This document shows positions 1 to 11,108 of a stretch of 64,000 bases of DNA, piece by piece. Source of the stretch: Pelobates cultripes. Lineage: Eukaryota; Chordata; Amphibia; Anura; Pelobatidae. The stretch covers positions 250,907,522 through 250,971,521 of the forward strand of contig OW240912.1 of assembly GCA_933207985.1 (NCBI GenBank), written 5' to 3'. How positions within the stretch are numbered: the stretch's first letter is position 1; every line of letters begins with the position of its first letter. A program made the translations under genes and the position numbers. The notes under the pieces were generated by a model, which searched no databases, was not told the DNA's origin, and worked only from the letters and a program-made list of their open reading frames with translations.

Positions 1-568
1 TCAAAGTGATAACCCATACATATAAAGCACTGAACAATTTTAGCCCCTCATATCTCCTCACAGATCCATAGGTATGACTCTTCTCGGTCTCTCCGCTCTG
101 CCTGTGACCTTCTCCTGTCCACTGCACGCACCTGTATGGCCAACTCACACTTGCAGGACTTCTCGCTGGTGGTTCCCTTCCTATGGAATAGCCTGCATAT
201 CACACTCTCCCCTAGTCTTCAATTGTTTAAGAAGTGACTTAAAACCCTTCTCTTTAGGAAAGCTTTAGACTAACCTCTACCTCACATACCTGTCTCTTAC
301 TCTCTCCTAAAGGGCAGAACTCTACTCTCTCCTCCAGCTCTGCTTCATTCCCACCTTATTTGATTGCTATTTCTTGTCCTAATGTGTTTTATACCCCACC
401 TCCTATAGACTGTAAGCTCATTTGAGCAGGGCCCTCTTCAACCTATCGTTCTTGTAAGTTTTATTGTAATTGTCCTATTTACAGTTAAATCCCCCCTTTC
501 ATAATATTGTAAAGCGCTACGGAATCCGTTGGCGCTATATAAATGGCGATGATAATAATAATAAGAAG
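1..568 (+). mobile_element. L2-type LINE, 3' end (cut by window start)
   Basis: The sequence matches the last part of the longer L2 copy at 21013-22868: the block encoding 'TYKALNN', then 'PSYL', then the 3' UTR with 'TGTAAGCTCATTTGAGCAGG' and the end 'GCGCTACGG...GGCGCTATATAAAT' followed by an (AAT)-like tail at about 545-568. The reading frame is broken by several stops, so this is a dead copy. Its 5' part lies outside the window. The clade call rests on the characteristic RT C-terminus and tail. Confidence 0.85.
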
Positions 569-1121
569 AAAATAACATTTCTTAATTTCTCATACTTTTT
601 TTATATTTTATTCATATTAAATTATGTTTCATATATAAATATTTGATGTGAAATGAAAGCCCGGTTTTCACTGAACAACATGATATATAATAAATGTGGG
701 TGCATTTAATATGAAAAAGGTAAATTATGGTTGAACAGATATATATTTAAATTCCAGGTTTTGTCTCGACCAGAAACTCTACAATTACTTCTATCTTTAA
801 GGGATTAATATTAATACACATTGTAACACGTTTATATAGTTAGTGGTTTTTTTATATGCAGTTCTAACTCTTTATAGCTACTATGCAAGTTATGGTTTGT
901 TTTTAATTAATGTGTGAGTATAACCTAATCCTTAAAATACCTACAATTTGACTATGTTTCACTCTTGTTGGAAATTAGTATCTTGAGCATGCCATGGTGG
1001 TTATGGTGCTTGGACTACTCCTTTAATAAGTAAAGCATCTTATCACAGTTGTAATATAATAAAATATACCACCACTTGGGTGCTTCATTAAATTATTTGT
1101 CTTTTCTGCAGATGTGTCATA
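569..1121. other. AT-rich intron, no gene seen
   Basis: I see no coding or structural feature apart from a short MITE-like scrap near 985-1025 (a GTGGTTATGGTGCTTGGA-type motif also present at 10496-10512). It lies in the presumed upstream intron of the RhoGAP gene. Confidence 0.5.
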
Positions 1122-1129
1122 CAGCTGCC

Positions 1130-2028
1130 CAGGGCCGCCATCAGGGGGTGACAACCATGATGGTTGTCACGGGCCCGGCGGTCCTGGGGGGCCCGGACTG
1201 CTTTGGCAGTCAAGGGCCCCACAGTTACTCTCTGCACATATATATAGCGATGACCGCTATATATATGTGCAGCCGCGGGCCCCCCGGCTCCCTATACTTG
1301 CATAGGGGGTACAGCGGACTGCAGGAGCACTTTACAGATCTTCCCTCTCTCTAACTCCCGCGAGATGTGTGGCCGTTAGAGCGTTGCCACAGGTTACCAT
1401 GGCAACGCTCCGTGCGGCGCGCACACCACATCTCGCGGGAGTTAGAGACGGGAGTTCACTACACTGACGCACACTCTGCATTCATTACACTAACACACAC
1501 TCTGCATTCACTACACTGACACACACTCTGCATTCACTACACTGACACACACTTTGCATTCACTACACTAACACAATGCATCCACTACACTGACATACAC
1601 TCTGCATTAATTATACACACTACAACCACCACACATTCAAACACTCTGCATTCACTATACAGAGACACCTTGTCTAATACACACACTACTACATCCACTA
1701 CAGACACTGCATCCTCTAAACAGATTGCATCTAGTCCACACAAACACTACATCCACTACGCAAACACACACTACATCACTGTACACACACTACATCCACT
1801 ACTCAAACACAGTCTGCGTTCACTATACACACTGCATCCGCTACACAAACACACACTCTGCATTCACTGCACAAACAGTATCTAATACACACAAACATTA
1901 CATCCATTACACACATTCTAATTCACTTCCACTATACACACCACATTCAGTCGTGCATCATTGACAGCGGATTAGGTAGGAGACCTTGTGCTTTGTCAGT
2001 GGCCCCAAAATTTCTGATGGCAGCCCTG
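1130..2028. mobile_element. Complete non-autonomous hAT-type element with hairpins and CA-rich minisatellite
   Basis: The 899-bp unit begins CAGGGCCGCCATCAG and ends with the complement of CAGGGCTGCCATCAG. It is flanked by a perfect 8-bp duplication, cagctgcc (1122-1129 and 2029-2036). CAGGG-type termini and an 8-bp duplication are hallmarks of the hAT superfamily. The inside has no transposase. It holds a GC-rich chain of hairpins (about 1147-1170, 1231-1275 with an 18-bp stem, and a nested stem spanning 1353-1446) followed by a degenerate minisatellite. The ORFs called here are frame openings in the repeat. Class and boundaries are well supported; the autonomous partner is unknown. Confidence 0.88.
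1456..1945 (+). repeat. Degenerate minisatellite, unit about 27 bp (ACACACTCTGCATTCACTAC)
   Basis: Repeated variants of 'ACTGACACACACTCTGCATT' with 'CACTAC' spacers decay from regular (left) to irregular (right). It lies inside the hAT-type element at 1130-2028, so it is cargo of that element rather than an independent locus. Confidence 0.85.
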
Positions 2029-2116
2029 CAGCTGCCACTAGGCTTATTGAATTGGCATAGGGTGCTTGGAATATATTTCTCCTCCCTACCCCTGAAAGCA
2101 AGATCATTTATTGGGT

Positions 2117-2594
2117 TTAAAGGAACACTATAGTGTCAGGAATACAAACATGAATTCCTGACACTATGGTGCTGATGTGGCTGTTTAAGTGACTATCCAT
2201 GCTCCAATCACACTAATAAGATGATTTTACTCACCTTTTTTCCCATGCCACACTGTTCTCATCCACAGCTGTCCCCGCCTCCATGGCTGAGATCATCTGT
2301 CTTCATGATCTCAGAGACTATTGGAGGCTATTGCACATAAGCAACAAAAACATGTATTCAATGCACTATAATGGGGAACATTGGAGACGCTGAACGTTGA
2401 TGCACATTCTACGGCACTGGATATGGAAGCACCTCTAGTGGCCATCTCAGTGACTACCACTAGAGGTGTTACTAGGCAGTAATGTAAACATTGCCTTTTT
2501 CTGAAAAGGCAGTTTACATTGAAAAACATGGAGGGAAAGGCTATAGACACCGGAACCAGCAGTTTTTGTTCTGGTGAGTATAATGTCCCTTTAA
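2117..2594. mobile_element. TTAA-flanked MITE
   Basis: The unit starts TTAAAGGAACACTATAGTGT and ends with ATAATGTCCCTTTAA, giving complementary termini and TTAA at both ends. TTAA target sites are typical of piggyBac and Kolobok transposons. The interior is shared with the MITE at 10521-11108 in opposite orientation, which explains why both produce a similar short ORF. No transposase is present. Confidence 0.85.
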
Positions 2595-3284
2595 CATATA
2601 CCTTTGGTTTCTGCTATGACATGGTAGAGACTTTTAGGACACAAAACTATGAGAGATCATGATTATATTACAGAATACAAGATTGAGCATTCTAGTATAT
2701 GAGGGAAAAGACAAAATATTTCTATCACCCAGGGAACACATTTCCTGTGCTCTAACACTACACTATAAAATGAGGTTACAAAATTATCTATTGACCACTT
2801 TATGCTATCTCACTGATTTTGATGACCTATTAATGTGTATTCCTTCACTAATTATGTTTTGGTGATTTTTTTTTTTTGTGTTGTGATTCCCTTTTACCGT
2901 TTATAAAATGTGAAAACATATCTACATTAGTATTAATAATAAGATGAGAAAAACCACATGACGGTGTGATCTGCTGTTGTATACCTTTGAGAAGTGGACC
3001 AGTTTAATCAGTTGCCACACTCTGTCTTTAATTAATGCAACTTTCAAAAGAAAACAGTCAGTGGCTTTATCAAGTACATAAATTTACTCTATTTATTTGA
3101 AACCGCATCTAAAGGAAGTGCACCGGAAGCTCCACAGGAACAGATATGAGTGCTATATTATTATTTGGCAGTTGAATTATACCTTTGTTATTAAGCCAGT
3201 AACATTATAAAGCAATTCTTTCATTGAATATCAATGTACAGATGCTGCATTGTGTTGCAACCACACATCGTAATTTTAGGATTG
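2595..3284. other. AT-rich intron, no gene seen
   Basis: The sequence is mostly unique and AT-rich. The short ORF at 2659-2865 has no recognisable domain and I do not regard it as a gene. Confidence 0.5.
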
Positions 3285-3680
3285 CCATCTGGCTGGTATT
3301 TTTACCAGCACAACCGGTATTTGAGGCTGCCTGGCTGGTTAACAAGTGAAGAGAGACACCGATGGGGGTTAACAGGTGGAGAGACACAGATCATGGGGGT
3401 CATCAGGTGAAAATAAACACACAGATAATGCAGGTTAACAGGTGAAGAGGGACACAGGTGGGGGTTTGGACTTCATGAGAGATACAGATGGGGGTTGGAC
3501 AGTATGAGACACACAGATGGGGTTTGGACTATATGAGACACTCGAATGGGGGTTTTAACAGTGTGAGAGACCCAGATGGAAATTTGGACAGGTGGAGAGA
3601 CACAGATGGGGATTGATAAATGAGGAGAGGTACAGATAGGGGTTGGAGTATGGAGAGGTGAGATGAAGAGAGATTGAGGA
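3285..3680. repeat. G-rich minisatellite in a probable decayed transposon
   Basis: From about 3350 to 3660, copies of 'GAGAGACACAGATGGGGGTT' alternate with 'GGACAGTATGA' or 'AACAGGTGAAG' blocks at roughly 30-36-bp spacing. The left edge holds a small hairpin around GGCTGGTATTTTTACCAGC (about 3291-3310). I could not find matching termini, so the host element is only suspected. Confidence 0.7.
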
Positions 3681-4545
3681 GGGTAGTCATTATGGAGACA
3701 TAAAATAAGATGAGTTGAACAATGACATCCTTTAGAATACATTACTGAATCAAAGAAAAACTCAGTTGATTTTTTTCCCTCCACTATTTATACCTCTGCA
3801 CAATGCATTTTCTTTTCTGCACATCTACAAACTTGCTGCATGTAGCCTTTGCAACCCATCCCCTCTATCCCAGGCACAGCCTTTCAGTCTGTGCTGGCAT
3901 ATACTCCAGTCAGGGACTTCTCACTGAGAAGCTTTGGTGCTGGAGCCATGATGTCAGCTTTCCAATGCTACTCAATGAGCTCTTTGAGAAGCATTGGAAG
4001 GGGGAAGACTGACATGCTCTATCAAGGTAACGAAAGCAAATATATTTGGCATCCACTTGTAAAAGTACTGCTTTCTATTAAAATCGGCACATTTATAAAC
4101 TTTTTTATTTTTAAATTACAAACTCCAAACACATAAAGCACATCAATAAGCACTATGTGCTTAAATACACAAATGCAATCACCCAGAGCAACATCAAAAA
4201 ATTGCAAAATTCAAGCCATAAATAGCCATCCTATTGCAGTGCTGGAGAATGTTTCCAAATCCATTAATTTGCCTACAAATCCACTACCTTGCTACATACA
4301 GTTCTTGTCACAAAACATATGAGATACAGGTTAATTTCCTTATTAAAAAATCAATTCATGAATACTTATGTACTTTTGAAATTAGTTGATAAGGCTAAAA
4401 ATATATGAATCCCTCAGCCTGAGGGATCATTTATCACTTCCTGCTGGGAAATTGTGCATCACTTCCTGCTATACATTAAAACAGGCTCCACCTTACAAAA
4501 AGCTTTGATATTTCTTAGAGTTAATTCCAAAGAACTACAGCCACA
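3681..4545. other. Intron, no gene seen
   Basis: The short ORFs here (for example 3849-4136) overlap one another on both strands and lack recognisable domains. Nothing else is supported. Confidence 0.45.
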
Positions 4546-4889
4546 ATCACATTCATAGATGTGTGCACGGAGTGTGCCAGGCATGCCTCTGGAGTGAGAC
4601 CGGCAGGGGAGATCATATGCAGAGCCGGCGCTATCCGAGCGCCGGCTCTGCTCTCAGCCTCCCTCCCCACTGCAGCATGGAGGGATGCAGGAGAGGACCC
4701 GGGGAGCTCAACCAGCAGCTCTGCCGGGTTCCTCTCGCGAGATCGCTCAGATCTCGCGAGAGTGAACTCTAGCCCCACAGGGGCAAGAGTTCACTCTCCA
4801 CTGGACCACCAGGGAAAGCAGCAGGAACAAGAATCCCCACATAAGGTAAGAAGGGAGGGGGGATATTAAGTAATGTACCCCCACCTCCA

Positions 4890-5380
4890 CCCCCCACAAT
4901 CACCCACACACATACAGCACACAGCACACAGCACCCACACACATACAGCACCCACACACACATACACCACACACACACAGCACCTTCACACATACGGTAC
5001 ACACACACACACACACAGCACACACACACACAGCACCCCCATACAGCACCCACATACAGCACCCACATACATACAGCACCCTCGCACATACAGCACCCAC
5101 ACACATAAAGCACCCTCTCACACACAGCACAGAAACAGCACCATCACAAAGACACACACAGCACCCTCACACACACACAGCACACTAACAGGACCCTAAC
5201 AAACACACACACACACAAACACCACACAAACAGCACCCTCACACACACATCACACTAACAGCACCATCACACAGCACCTTTACACACACACACACACACA
5301 CACACAGCACCCTCACACACAGCACCCTCAAACCACCCTCACACAGCACACACACACACACAGCAGTGTATGTATGTGTG

Positions 5381-5470
<90 letters not shown>
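4890..5470 (+). repeat. CA-rich minisatellite running into (TG)n/(TA)n
   Basis: Irregular units of ACACACAGCACCC and variants run from about 4890 to 5360. Mixed TGTGTG and TATATA runs continue to 5470, where the inverted pseudo-LTR begins. Long ORFs on both strands in this block are artefacts of the dinucleotide periodicity. Confidence 0.9.
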
Positions 5471-5474
<4 letters not shown>

Positions 5475-6256
5475 AACAAAGCAAAAAATGAGAGCACTCC
5501 ATGGATTTGGTAAATCAAATTACTGTATTCAAATAGCACAAAAAAAATCGACGTTTCGACCGTCTAGCGGTCTTTATCAAGATGCTGTCATATACAAAAA
5601 CCTCAAATATATACATAAACGCTTGTTAAACTTACCCAATCACCAAGTGCTCCCTGTGTGTCCAATCTGCCATATGAGTGAAGCCGCAAATTGTGGATCG
5701 TTATGTTAATTGCCGTAAAGTGACGTGTGGTGAAATCACCATGTGTTGCCTAGAGACGGCAAAGCTGTTTAAAAACCAAATGTCGGCAGAGATTTAAAAT
5801 CAATACGGAGGATAAATAAAATTATATGTTGCATATGTGTTTTCATAAATGTCTAAGCAACTGCCTAACTGATCGTAGGATACTAGAGTGAGCCAGGAAT
5901 GGCTAGAAACGATTGCTCATATAGGGACTCAGTTAGAAAGACTGGTGTATTGGTAACTGTGGACCTGTGTAGCCTAATAGAGCTAACTCAAATACTACCT
6001 AACTCCTTATTAAATTGGGAACCCTAGCTGGGAAAGCCATGTGTGTTGCCAAATCACAAACCTAAACAATAAGAACAGGCATCAATTACAGAAAACAGGC
6101 TGGCTTAGCATAATGTGAGTTGTCAGTATATAACAGAGAGTGTGTGTGATGTTGACCCTTTATCTACTGGGGTCCATTTATAGTGTAGAGTGATCAGCCT
6201 GTGTGTGATGAAATAAATAAACACAGGGAATATTAAATGGTGAGTGACAAATCAGT
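5471..6256 (-). repeat. Pseudo-LTR, left inverted arm
   Basis: This is the reverse complement of 7493-8277 with only scattered differences (for example one A/G change near the 'agttaggagtatttgag' block). An identical 73-residue ORF on opposite strands of the two arms reflects this symmetry and is not evidence of a gene. Confidence 0.93.
5548..5582 (-). ncRNA. Hammerhead-ribozyme-like core (inverted arm copy)
   Basis: This is the mirror copy of the motif at 8167-8200, read on the minus strand of the left pseudo-LTR. It has the same TTGATAA core, 5-bp stem and GAAAC segment. See that entry for the folding. Confidence 0.5.
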
Positions 6257-6257
6257 G

Positions 6258-6658
6258 CACATCCCCACACAGGCAAAAGAATCCAGATCAAACATCGACT
6301 AACCTGCATGAGTGACCATGTAGTATACCTCATTTCATGCCCATGTGGGAAATATTATGTGGGTAAAACAGACCTTACAGTAAGGGACCGTATTCGGGGT
6401 CACAGATCAGGAATCATGACGGCGTACCGGGATGGGAAGACTGATAAACCTGTGGCAAAACACTTCCTAGATTTCCAACACCATTTACCCACGCTTAAGT
6501 TCATTATGATAGACCACATCCCACCGCTCACAAGAGGAGGCGACAGATCAAAGTTACTTTTACAAAGGGAAACCTTTTGGATCACACATCTGGATACGGT
6601 CCAACCGAAAGGATTAAACGAATACAACTCATTTAGTTGTTTTTTGGATATCCGTTGA
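6258..6658 (+). pseudogene. Penelope-like polyprotein, C-terminal GIY-YIG nuclease fragment
   Basis: The reading frame is open from the junction with the left arm; the first ATG is only at 6308, so that start is accidental. Upstream in frame lies a 'TGKRIQIKHRLTC' segment. The GIY-YIG signature is then visible as 'VVYLISCPCG' followed by 'YYVGKT' and a downstream 'RIRGHRS', ending with the typical 'KGLNEYNSFSCF' and a stop at 6656-6658. In these elements the nuclease nicks target DNA so that the reverse transcriptase can prime synthesis. All RT motifs are missing because the copy is 5'-truncated, so the fragment cannot mobilise itself. It differs clearly from the nuclease at 56400-56745 ('CPCGKYYVGKT' here against 'CSCGIQYVGKT' there), so two PLE families are present. 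Confidence 0.88.
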
Positions 6659-6989
6659 TATCGCTGAGCAGTAAATGATTTGGATGCGAGATTTTGACTC
6701 AGGATTTAATGACCATCCCATAATAAAGAGGACATTGTGAATTATTTCCATCTGATTTCCTGCCGGTGGGAGTTACAATACAGAGCTGCAAGAAAGGGTT
6801 GTGGACTCCCAATTGGTGATTGGGGATAGTACATACATCTAGGCACTTTTGGCTTTTTGATAAATACCCAGTGATATAAGGTTCTTATAGTAGGACCCTC
6901 TCTCCTTTTACCTAATTTTTCTCTTTTCCATTACCTAGCATGCCGATCTTGGAGGCTGCACTGGCATATAGTTAGTAGGATCACTGTTA

Positions 6990-7200
6990 CATTTTTTATT
7001 GTTTATTTTCTCTTTATTGTTTATTTTTACTATTTTTATTTTTATTTTTTGTTATTTTTATTTTTATTTTTATTATATGTTTTTTATTTATTTTGATATT
7101 TATTTTTATTTTATTGTATTTTGTATATATTTTTTATTTCATTTTATTTATTTATTTATTTATATATATATATATATATTTTTTTTATTTTTTTTTATTG
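6990..7200 (+). repeat. AT-rich TTTTATTTTT tract in PLE 3' UTR
   Basis: Simple TTTTA/TTTAT repeats lie between the stop codon of the GIY-YIG fragment and the right pseudo-LTR. ORFs rich in Phe, Tyr and Ile in this block are compositional artefacts. Confidence 0.85.
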
Positions 7201-7492
7201 CATTCTTACCTTTCTGACAGTGCATTCTCATTATTCACGAGGGCTCATTACACTTTTAGTGCATGTTTCAGCTGCACAGTCTTTTTCACTCTTCATTGAT
7301 TGTCTCATTTCTAGAGGTCAGGCAGTATACTCACATTTTTTACTACATCATTTCACACACACACACCGGAGAATGATCTTAGTAGCACACACACACTCTT
7401 TTCTACAGTGTCTCACATACATACCGTAGATTGATTTAGTACAGGATTTTCCCATTCTTGCTTTATTTTTTACTAGTTTGGAATTCACACAT

Positions 7493-8277
7493 ACTGATTT
7501 GTCACTCACCATTTAATATTCCCTGTGTTTATTTATTTCATCACACACATGCTGATCACTCTACACTATAAATGGACCCCAGTAGATAAAGGGTCAACAT
7601 CACACACACTCTCTGTTATATACTGACAACTCACATTATGCTAAGCCAGCCTGTTTTCTGTAATTGATGCCTGTTCTTATTGTTTAGGTTTGTGATTTGG
7701 CAACACACATGGCTTTCCCAGCTAGGGTTCCCAATTTAATAAGGAGTTAGGAGTATTTGAGTTAGCTCTATTAGGCTACACAGGTCCACAGTTACCAATA
7801 CACCAGTCTTTCTAACTGAGTCCCTATATGAGCAATCGTTTCTAGCCATTCCTGGCTCACTCTAGTATCCTACGATCAGTTAGGCAGTTGCTTAGACATT
7901 TATGAAAACACATATGCAACATATAATTTTATTTATCCTCCGTATTGATTTTAAATCTCTGCCGACATTTGGTTTTTAAACAGCTTTGCCGTCTCTAGGC
8001 AACACATGGTGATTTCACCACACGTCACTTTACGGCAATTAACATAACGATCCACAATTTGCGGCTTCACTCATATGGCAGATTGGACACACAGGGAGCA
8101 CTTGGTGATTGGGTAAGTTTAACAAGCGTTTATGTATATATTTGAGGTTTTTGTATATGACAGCATCTTGATAAAGACCGCTAGACGGTCGAAACGTCGA
8201 TTTTTTTTGTGCTATTTGAATACAGTAATTTGATTTACCAAATCCATGGAGTGCTCTCATTTTTTGCTTTGTTTATA
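7493..8277 (+). repeat. Pseudo-LTR, right arm (sense)
   Basis: This is the sense-orientation copy of the Penelope pseudo-LTR. It begins ACTGATTTGTCACTCAC, ends TGCTTTGTTTATA, and includes a hammerhead-like core at 8167-8200. The near identity of the arms implies a recent insertion or a single-event origin. Confidence 0.93.
8167..8200 (+). ncRNA. Hammerhead-ribozyme-like core in pseudo-LTR
   Basis: The string runs C-TTGATAA-A, then stem GACCG / loop CTAGA / stem CGGTC, then GAAAC-GTC. This is the order of a hammerhead core (CUGANGA, stem II, GAAA, cleavage triplet GUC). The C3-to-U and G8-to-A changes together would keep the 3-8 base pair. There is an extra A before stem II, and stem III is reduced to ACGU with no loop, so cis-cleavage is doubtful. 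Hammerheads in Penelope-like pseudo-LTRs are established. Confidence 0.55.
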
Positions 8278-8446
8278 GTATTTTGCACAGAGAAGCACCT
8301 GGTATGTATTATTATTTGGGAAGAGTGCCAGAAATTGTATAGTTTCTATATATATATATATATATACATACACACATACATACATATACACGCGGCGTAC
8401 GCCTATGATCACATTTCAAAAAGATAGTTCTGAGGGGTTGAAGTGA

Positions 8447-9116
8447 AGCTCTGCCGGGACCACCAGGGAAAGCAGCAGGAACAAGAATCCCCCCTCCCTA
8501 CATAAGGTAAGAAGGGAGGGGGGATATTAAGTAATGTACCCCCACCTCCACCCCCCACAATCACCCACACACGTACAGCACACAGCACACACACACAGCA
8601 CCCACACACTCACACACACAGCACCCACACACACACACACACACACATACAGCACACACACACAGCACACACACACACACACAGCACACACATACAGCAT
8701 CCACCCACACACAGCACACACACACACAGCACACACATACAGCACCCACACACAGCACACACATACAGCATCCACCCACACACAGCACACACACATACAC
8801 CCACACACATACAGCACCCTCGCACATACAGCACCCTCTCACACACAGCACAGAAACAGCACCCTCACAAAGACACACAGCACACTAACAGGACCCTAAC
8901 AAACACACACACACACCATCTCACACAGCACACAAACAGTACCCTCACACACACATCACACTAACAGCACCCTCACACACAGCACCTTTACACACACACA
9001 CACACACACAGCACCCTCACACACATCACCCTTACACACACATATAGCACCCTTACACACACAACATCCTCAAACCATCCTCACGCAGCACACACACACA
9101 CACAGCAGTGTATGTA

Positions 9117-9173
<57 letters not shown>

Positions 9174-9282
9174 GCGGCGTGTGTTTGTGCTTTAGGGTGC
9201 ACACCCTAATGCAATAGGCTGCGCACGCCTATGATCACATTTCAAAGAGATAGTTCTGAGGGGTTGAAGTGAAGTGTGTACG
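8447..9282. repeat. Tandem partial duplication of the hAT-type element and its flank
   Basis: The block repeats the element's right portion (starting CTCTGCCGGG, lacking the hairpins found at about 4742-4803), the CA-rich minisatellite and the CATAGGC-type end at 9233. It also repeats the host flank 'AGATAGTTCTGAGGGGTTGA' seen first at about 8424-8443. The atcacatt duplication therefore occurs three times (4546, 8408, 9234). The copy lacks the Penelope insertion. Confidence 0.85.
9124..9166. repeat. (TA)n microsatellite
   Basis: An uninterrupted TA run in the duplicated hAT-type element, at the position equivalent to the Penelope insertion site in the first copy. Confidence 0.95.
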
Positions 9283-10520
9283 TTTCTCTTGTTTTCAAAT
9301 ATATAAGAGGTTCCCACAAATGAGTCACTCATATAACGCAACTATTGACATCACATGACACAAATGTTATGCCTGTACGATTGTTTAGTTAAATATGTGG
9401 AGGAGCTACTTCTTCATGTGTTTGCCTACCAGAGAAACTAGAAGATAGAACCAGAGATAGAACCAAAAATGAACTAGATGTACTGAACTCCATACTCCTC
9501 AATTTACACAGCACCGTTCCTTTAACTTGCATGATCTTTGACCCTTTAGATATTACGTACCTGCAGTTCTATAATGTTGTGCCAGGAGCTCGCAGAGAAA
9601 AATAGGGCAAATAAACCAAAATCAAATGTGGGCCACAATGCAAAATTTGTGTAACTAACTTATGCATTAATCATGAGGTTTATAGCGATTCACCAAGTTT
9701 TATCTTGATGAAAGGCTGAGAGGAATAGAAATGTAAAAATATTCTAAATTGGGCTAAGAACCAAAAGAGGCCCTTTGAGTGAAAGCACATTTTTCAGGCA
9801 CAGTTATTTGTGGTTTCTAAGTGCCCCAAAACAAAAATAATTGAATTAGAGATTAACCTTGCCTTGCAAAGTAAACATAATTATTCATTAAGAATGTGAA
9901 CATGGTTAGGGACATTACATAGCTCATAGATGTACACGTCACACATCGTCATCATCAAAGAATGCTCAGCTATAAAATACCAGGTATGTGCTGTATACAG
10001 TTTTCTTCCATTCTAAGTGAATTAATATTTTCAGCCTCTCTCAATTTTTGAGATTCGGATATATGTGTTGCAATGTCCCTTTAACAACCACTCTAATTTT
10101 AAATGTAGTAACAAACTACAAATCTACGAGGTTAATTAAAAGAAGACTCCAAACACGTTGAAGTGGTTATGGGACCATGAGATTCCAGTAACGCAGCCCC
10201 CTACATCCCCCTTAGTGTTTTAGACCAGTTGGGTGACACCTCCTACCTCTACAACATCCTATGGATATCTGGAAGCTTTCTATCTGAGCTAAGCCCAGCT
10301 GTGCACTGCAAGGCTTAGCTAAGGAAAACTAATTAAAACTCGTGTTAGCAGCTTCCAGCTCTCTATAGGACTTAATGGAGGTGGGGAACAGCAGACCCAA
10401 GTATATGAAGTACAACTGTATTAAAACAATTTAACTACTTGCAAAGGGGAGTGGAAGGCCAGTCCTGGCACCATAACCAATACTGTTTACTGTAGTGGTT
10501 ATGGTGCTTGAATTTTTTCA
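9283..10520. other. Intron, no gene seen
   Basis: Unique AT-rich sequence. The fragment around 10070-10085 (TGTCCCTTTAA) and the hairpin around 10460-10512 (GGCACCATAACC ... GTGGTTATGGTGC) are scraps of TTAA-type MITEs. Confidence 0.5.
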
Positions 10521-11108
10521 TTAAAGGGACACTATAGACACCAGAACAACTACAGCTTATTGTATTTGTTCTCGTGAGTATATTCATTCCCTTCAGGCTT
10601 TTTGCAGTAAACACTGTCTTTTCAGAAAAAATGCAGTGTTTACATTACACCCTAGGGACACCTCTAGTGGACACTCCTCAGATGGCTACTAGAGGTGCTT
10701 CCTGGGGCATTGCTACACTGCGTGCTGCACTGACATTCAGTGTCTCCACCCTCTGCGTGGAGACACCTAACTTTCATCATTAATTCAATGCATCTGTATG
10801 AGGAGATGCTAATTGGCCAGGGCAGTGTTTGGCTCCATCCCCCAGCCCGCCTCCTTGGCTAATCATCAGAATTGACAATCTTAGCCATTACTGTGCTTTC
10901 CTATGGGAAAGCATTATGATTGGCTGAGATCATCACTTCTGATTATGACAGCCAAGGAGGCACATGAGGGGCAGTGCCAGCACCAGCAGACTGTAATAAA
11001 GTTAAGATTGTACTATAAATTTGGGGGGCCAAGGGGGTTAGATAGTGTTTTACCACTGTAGGGTCAATAATACATGTTTGTGTTCCTTACCCTATAGTGT
11101 TCCTTTAA
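10521..11108. mobile_element. TTAA-flanked MITE
   Basis: It starts TTAAAGGGACACTATAGACA and ends CCCTATAGTGTTCCTTTAA. The interior has the 'CCTCTAGTGG' and 'CAATGCATCTGTATGAGGAG' blocks shared with the MITEs at 24022-24584 and 61275-61831. The ORF at 10574-10783 lies entirely inside and mirrors an ORF in the reverse-oriented MITE at 2117-2594. Confidence 0.88.

Larger units (their letters stand above)
5471..8277 (+). mobile_element. Penelope-like element, 5'-truncated, with inverted pseudo-LTRs
   Basis: Two nearly identical arms, 5471-6256 and 7493-8277, are inverted relative to each other and enclose a C-terminal GIY-YIG coding fragment plus its AT-rich 3' UTR. Penelope-like elements are known to integrate with a partial inverted copy of the pseudo-LTR joined to a 5'-truncated body, which matches this layout. 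The right arm is in sense orientation with the coding fragment. The 3' limit may extend to about 8340, because 8278-8340 is absent from the left side. The flanks are TA repeats, so a target duplication cannot be read. Confidence 0.88.
4554..8407. mobile_element. Non-autonomous hAT-type element, invaded by a Penelope-like element
   Basis: The left end CATAGATGTGTGCAC and the right end GCGTACGCCTATG are complementary and are flanked by the 8-bp duplication atcacatt (4546-4553 and 8408-8415). The left part is a chain of strong hairpins: GAGCCGGCGCT with its complement (about 4623-4650), CTCGCGAGATC with its complement (about 4735-4761), and AGAGTGAACTCT with its complement (about 4760-4798). A CA-rich 'CACACACAGCACCC' minisatellite follows. 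The Penelope-like element at 5471-8277 sits in its TG/TA microsatellite. The same family occurs in reverse at 50338-51734. Confidence 0.85.

Noticed and set aside
2311..2550. ORF similar in protein sequence to the ORF at 10574-10783
   Set aside because: The similarity comes from the shared MITE interior in opposite orientations, not from a conserved gene.
4769..5539. Cys/Val-rich ORFs on the minus strand, resembling cysteine-rich peptides
   Set aside because: They are translations of (CA)n and (TG)n repeats. The same artefact recurs at 8527-8899.
5488..5709. 73-residue ORF present twice in the window (also 8039-8260, opposite strand)
   Set aside because: The duplication is explained by the inverted pseudo-LTR arms. 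The ORF includes the ribozyme-like segment and no known domain.
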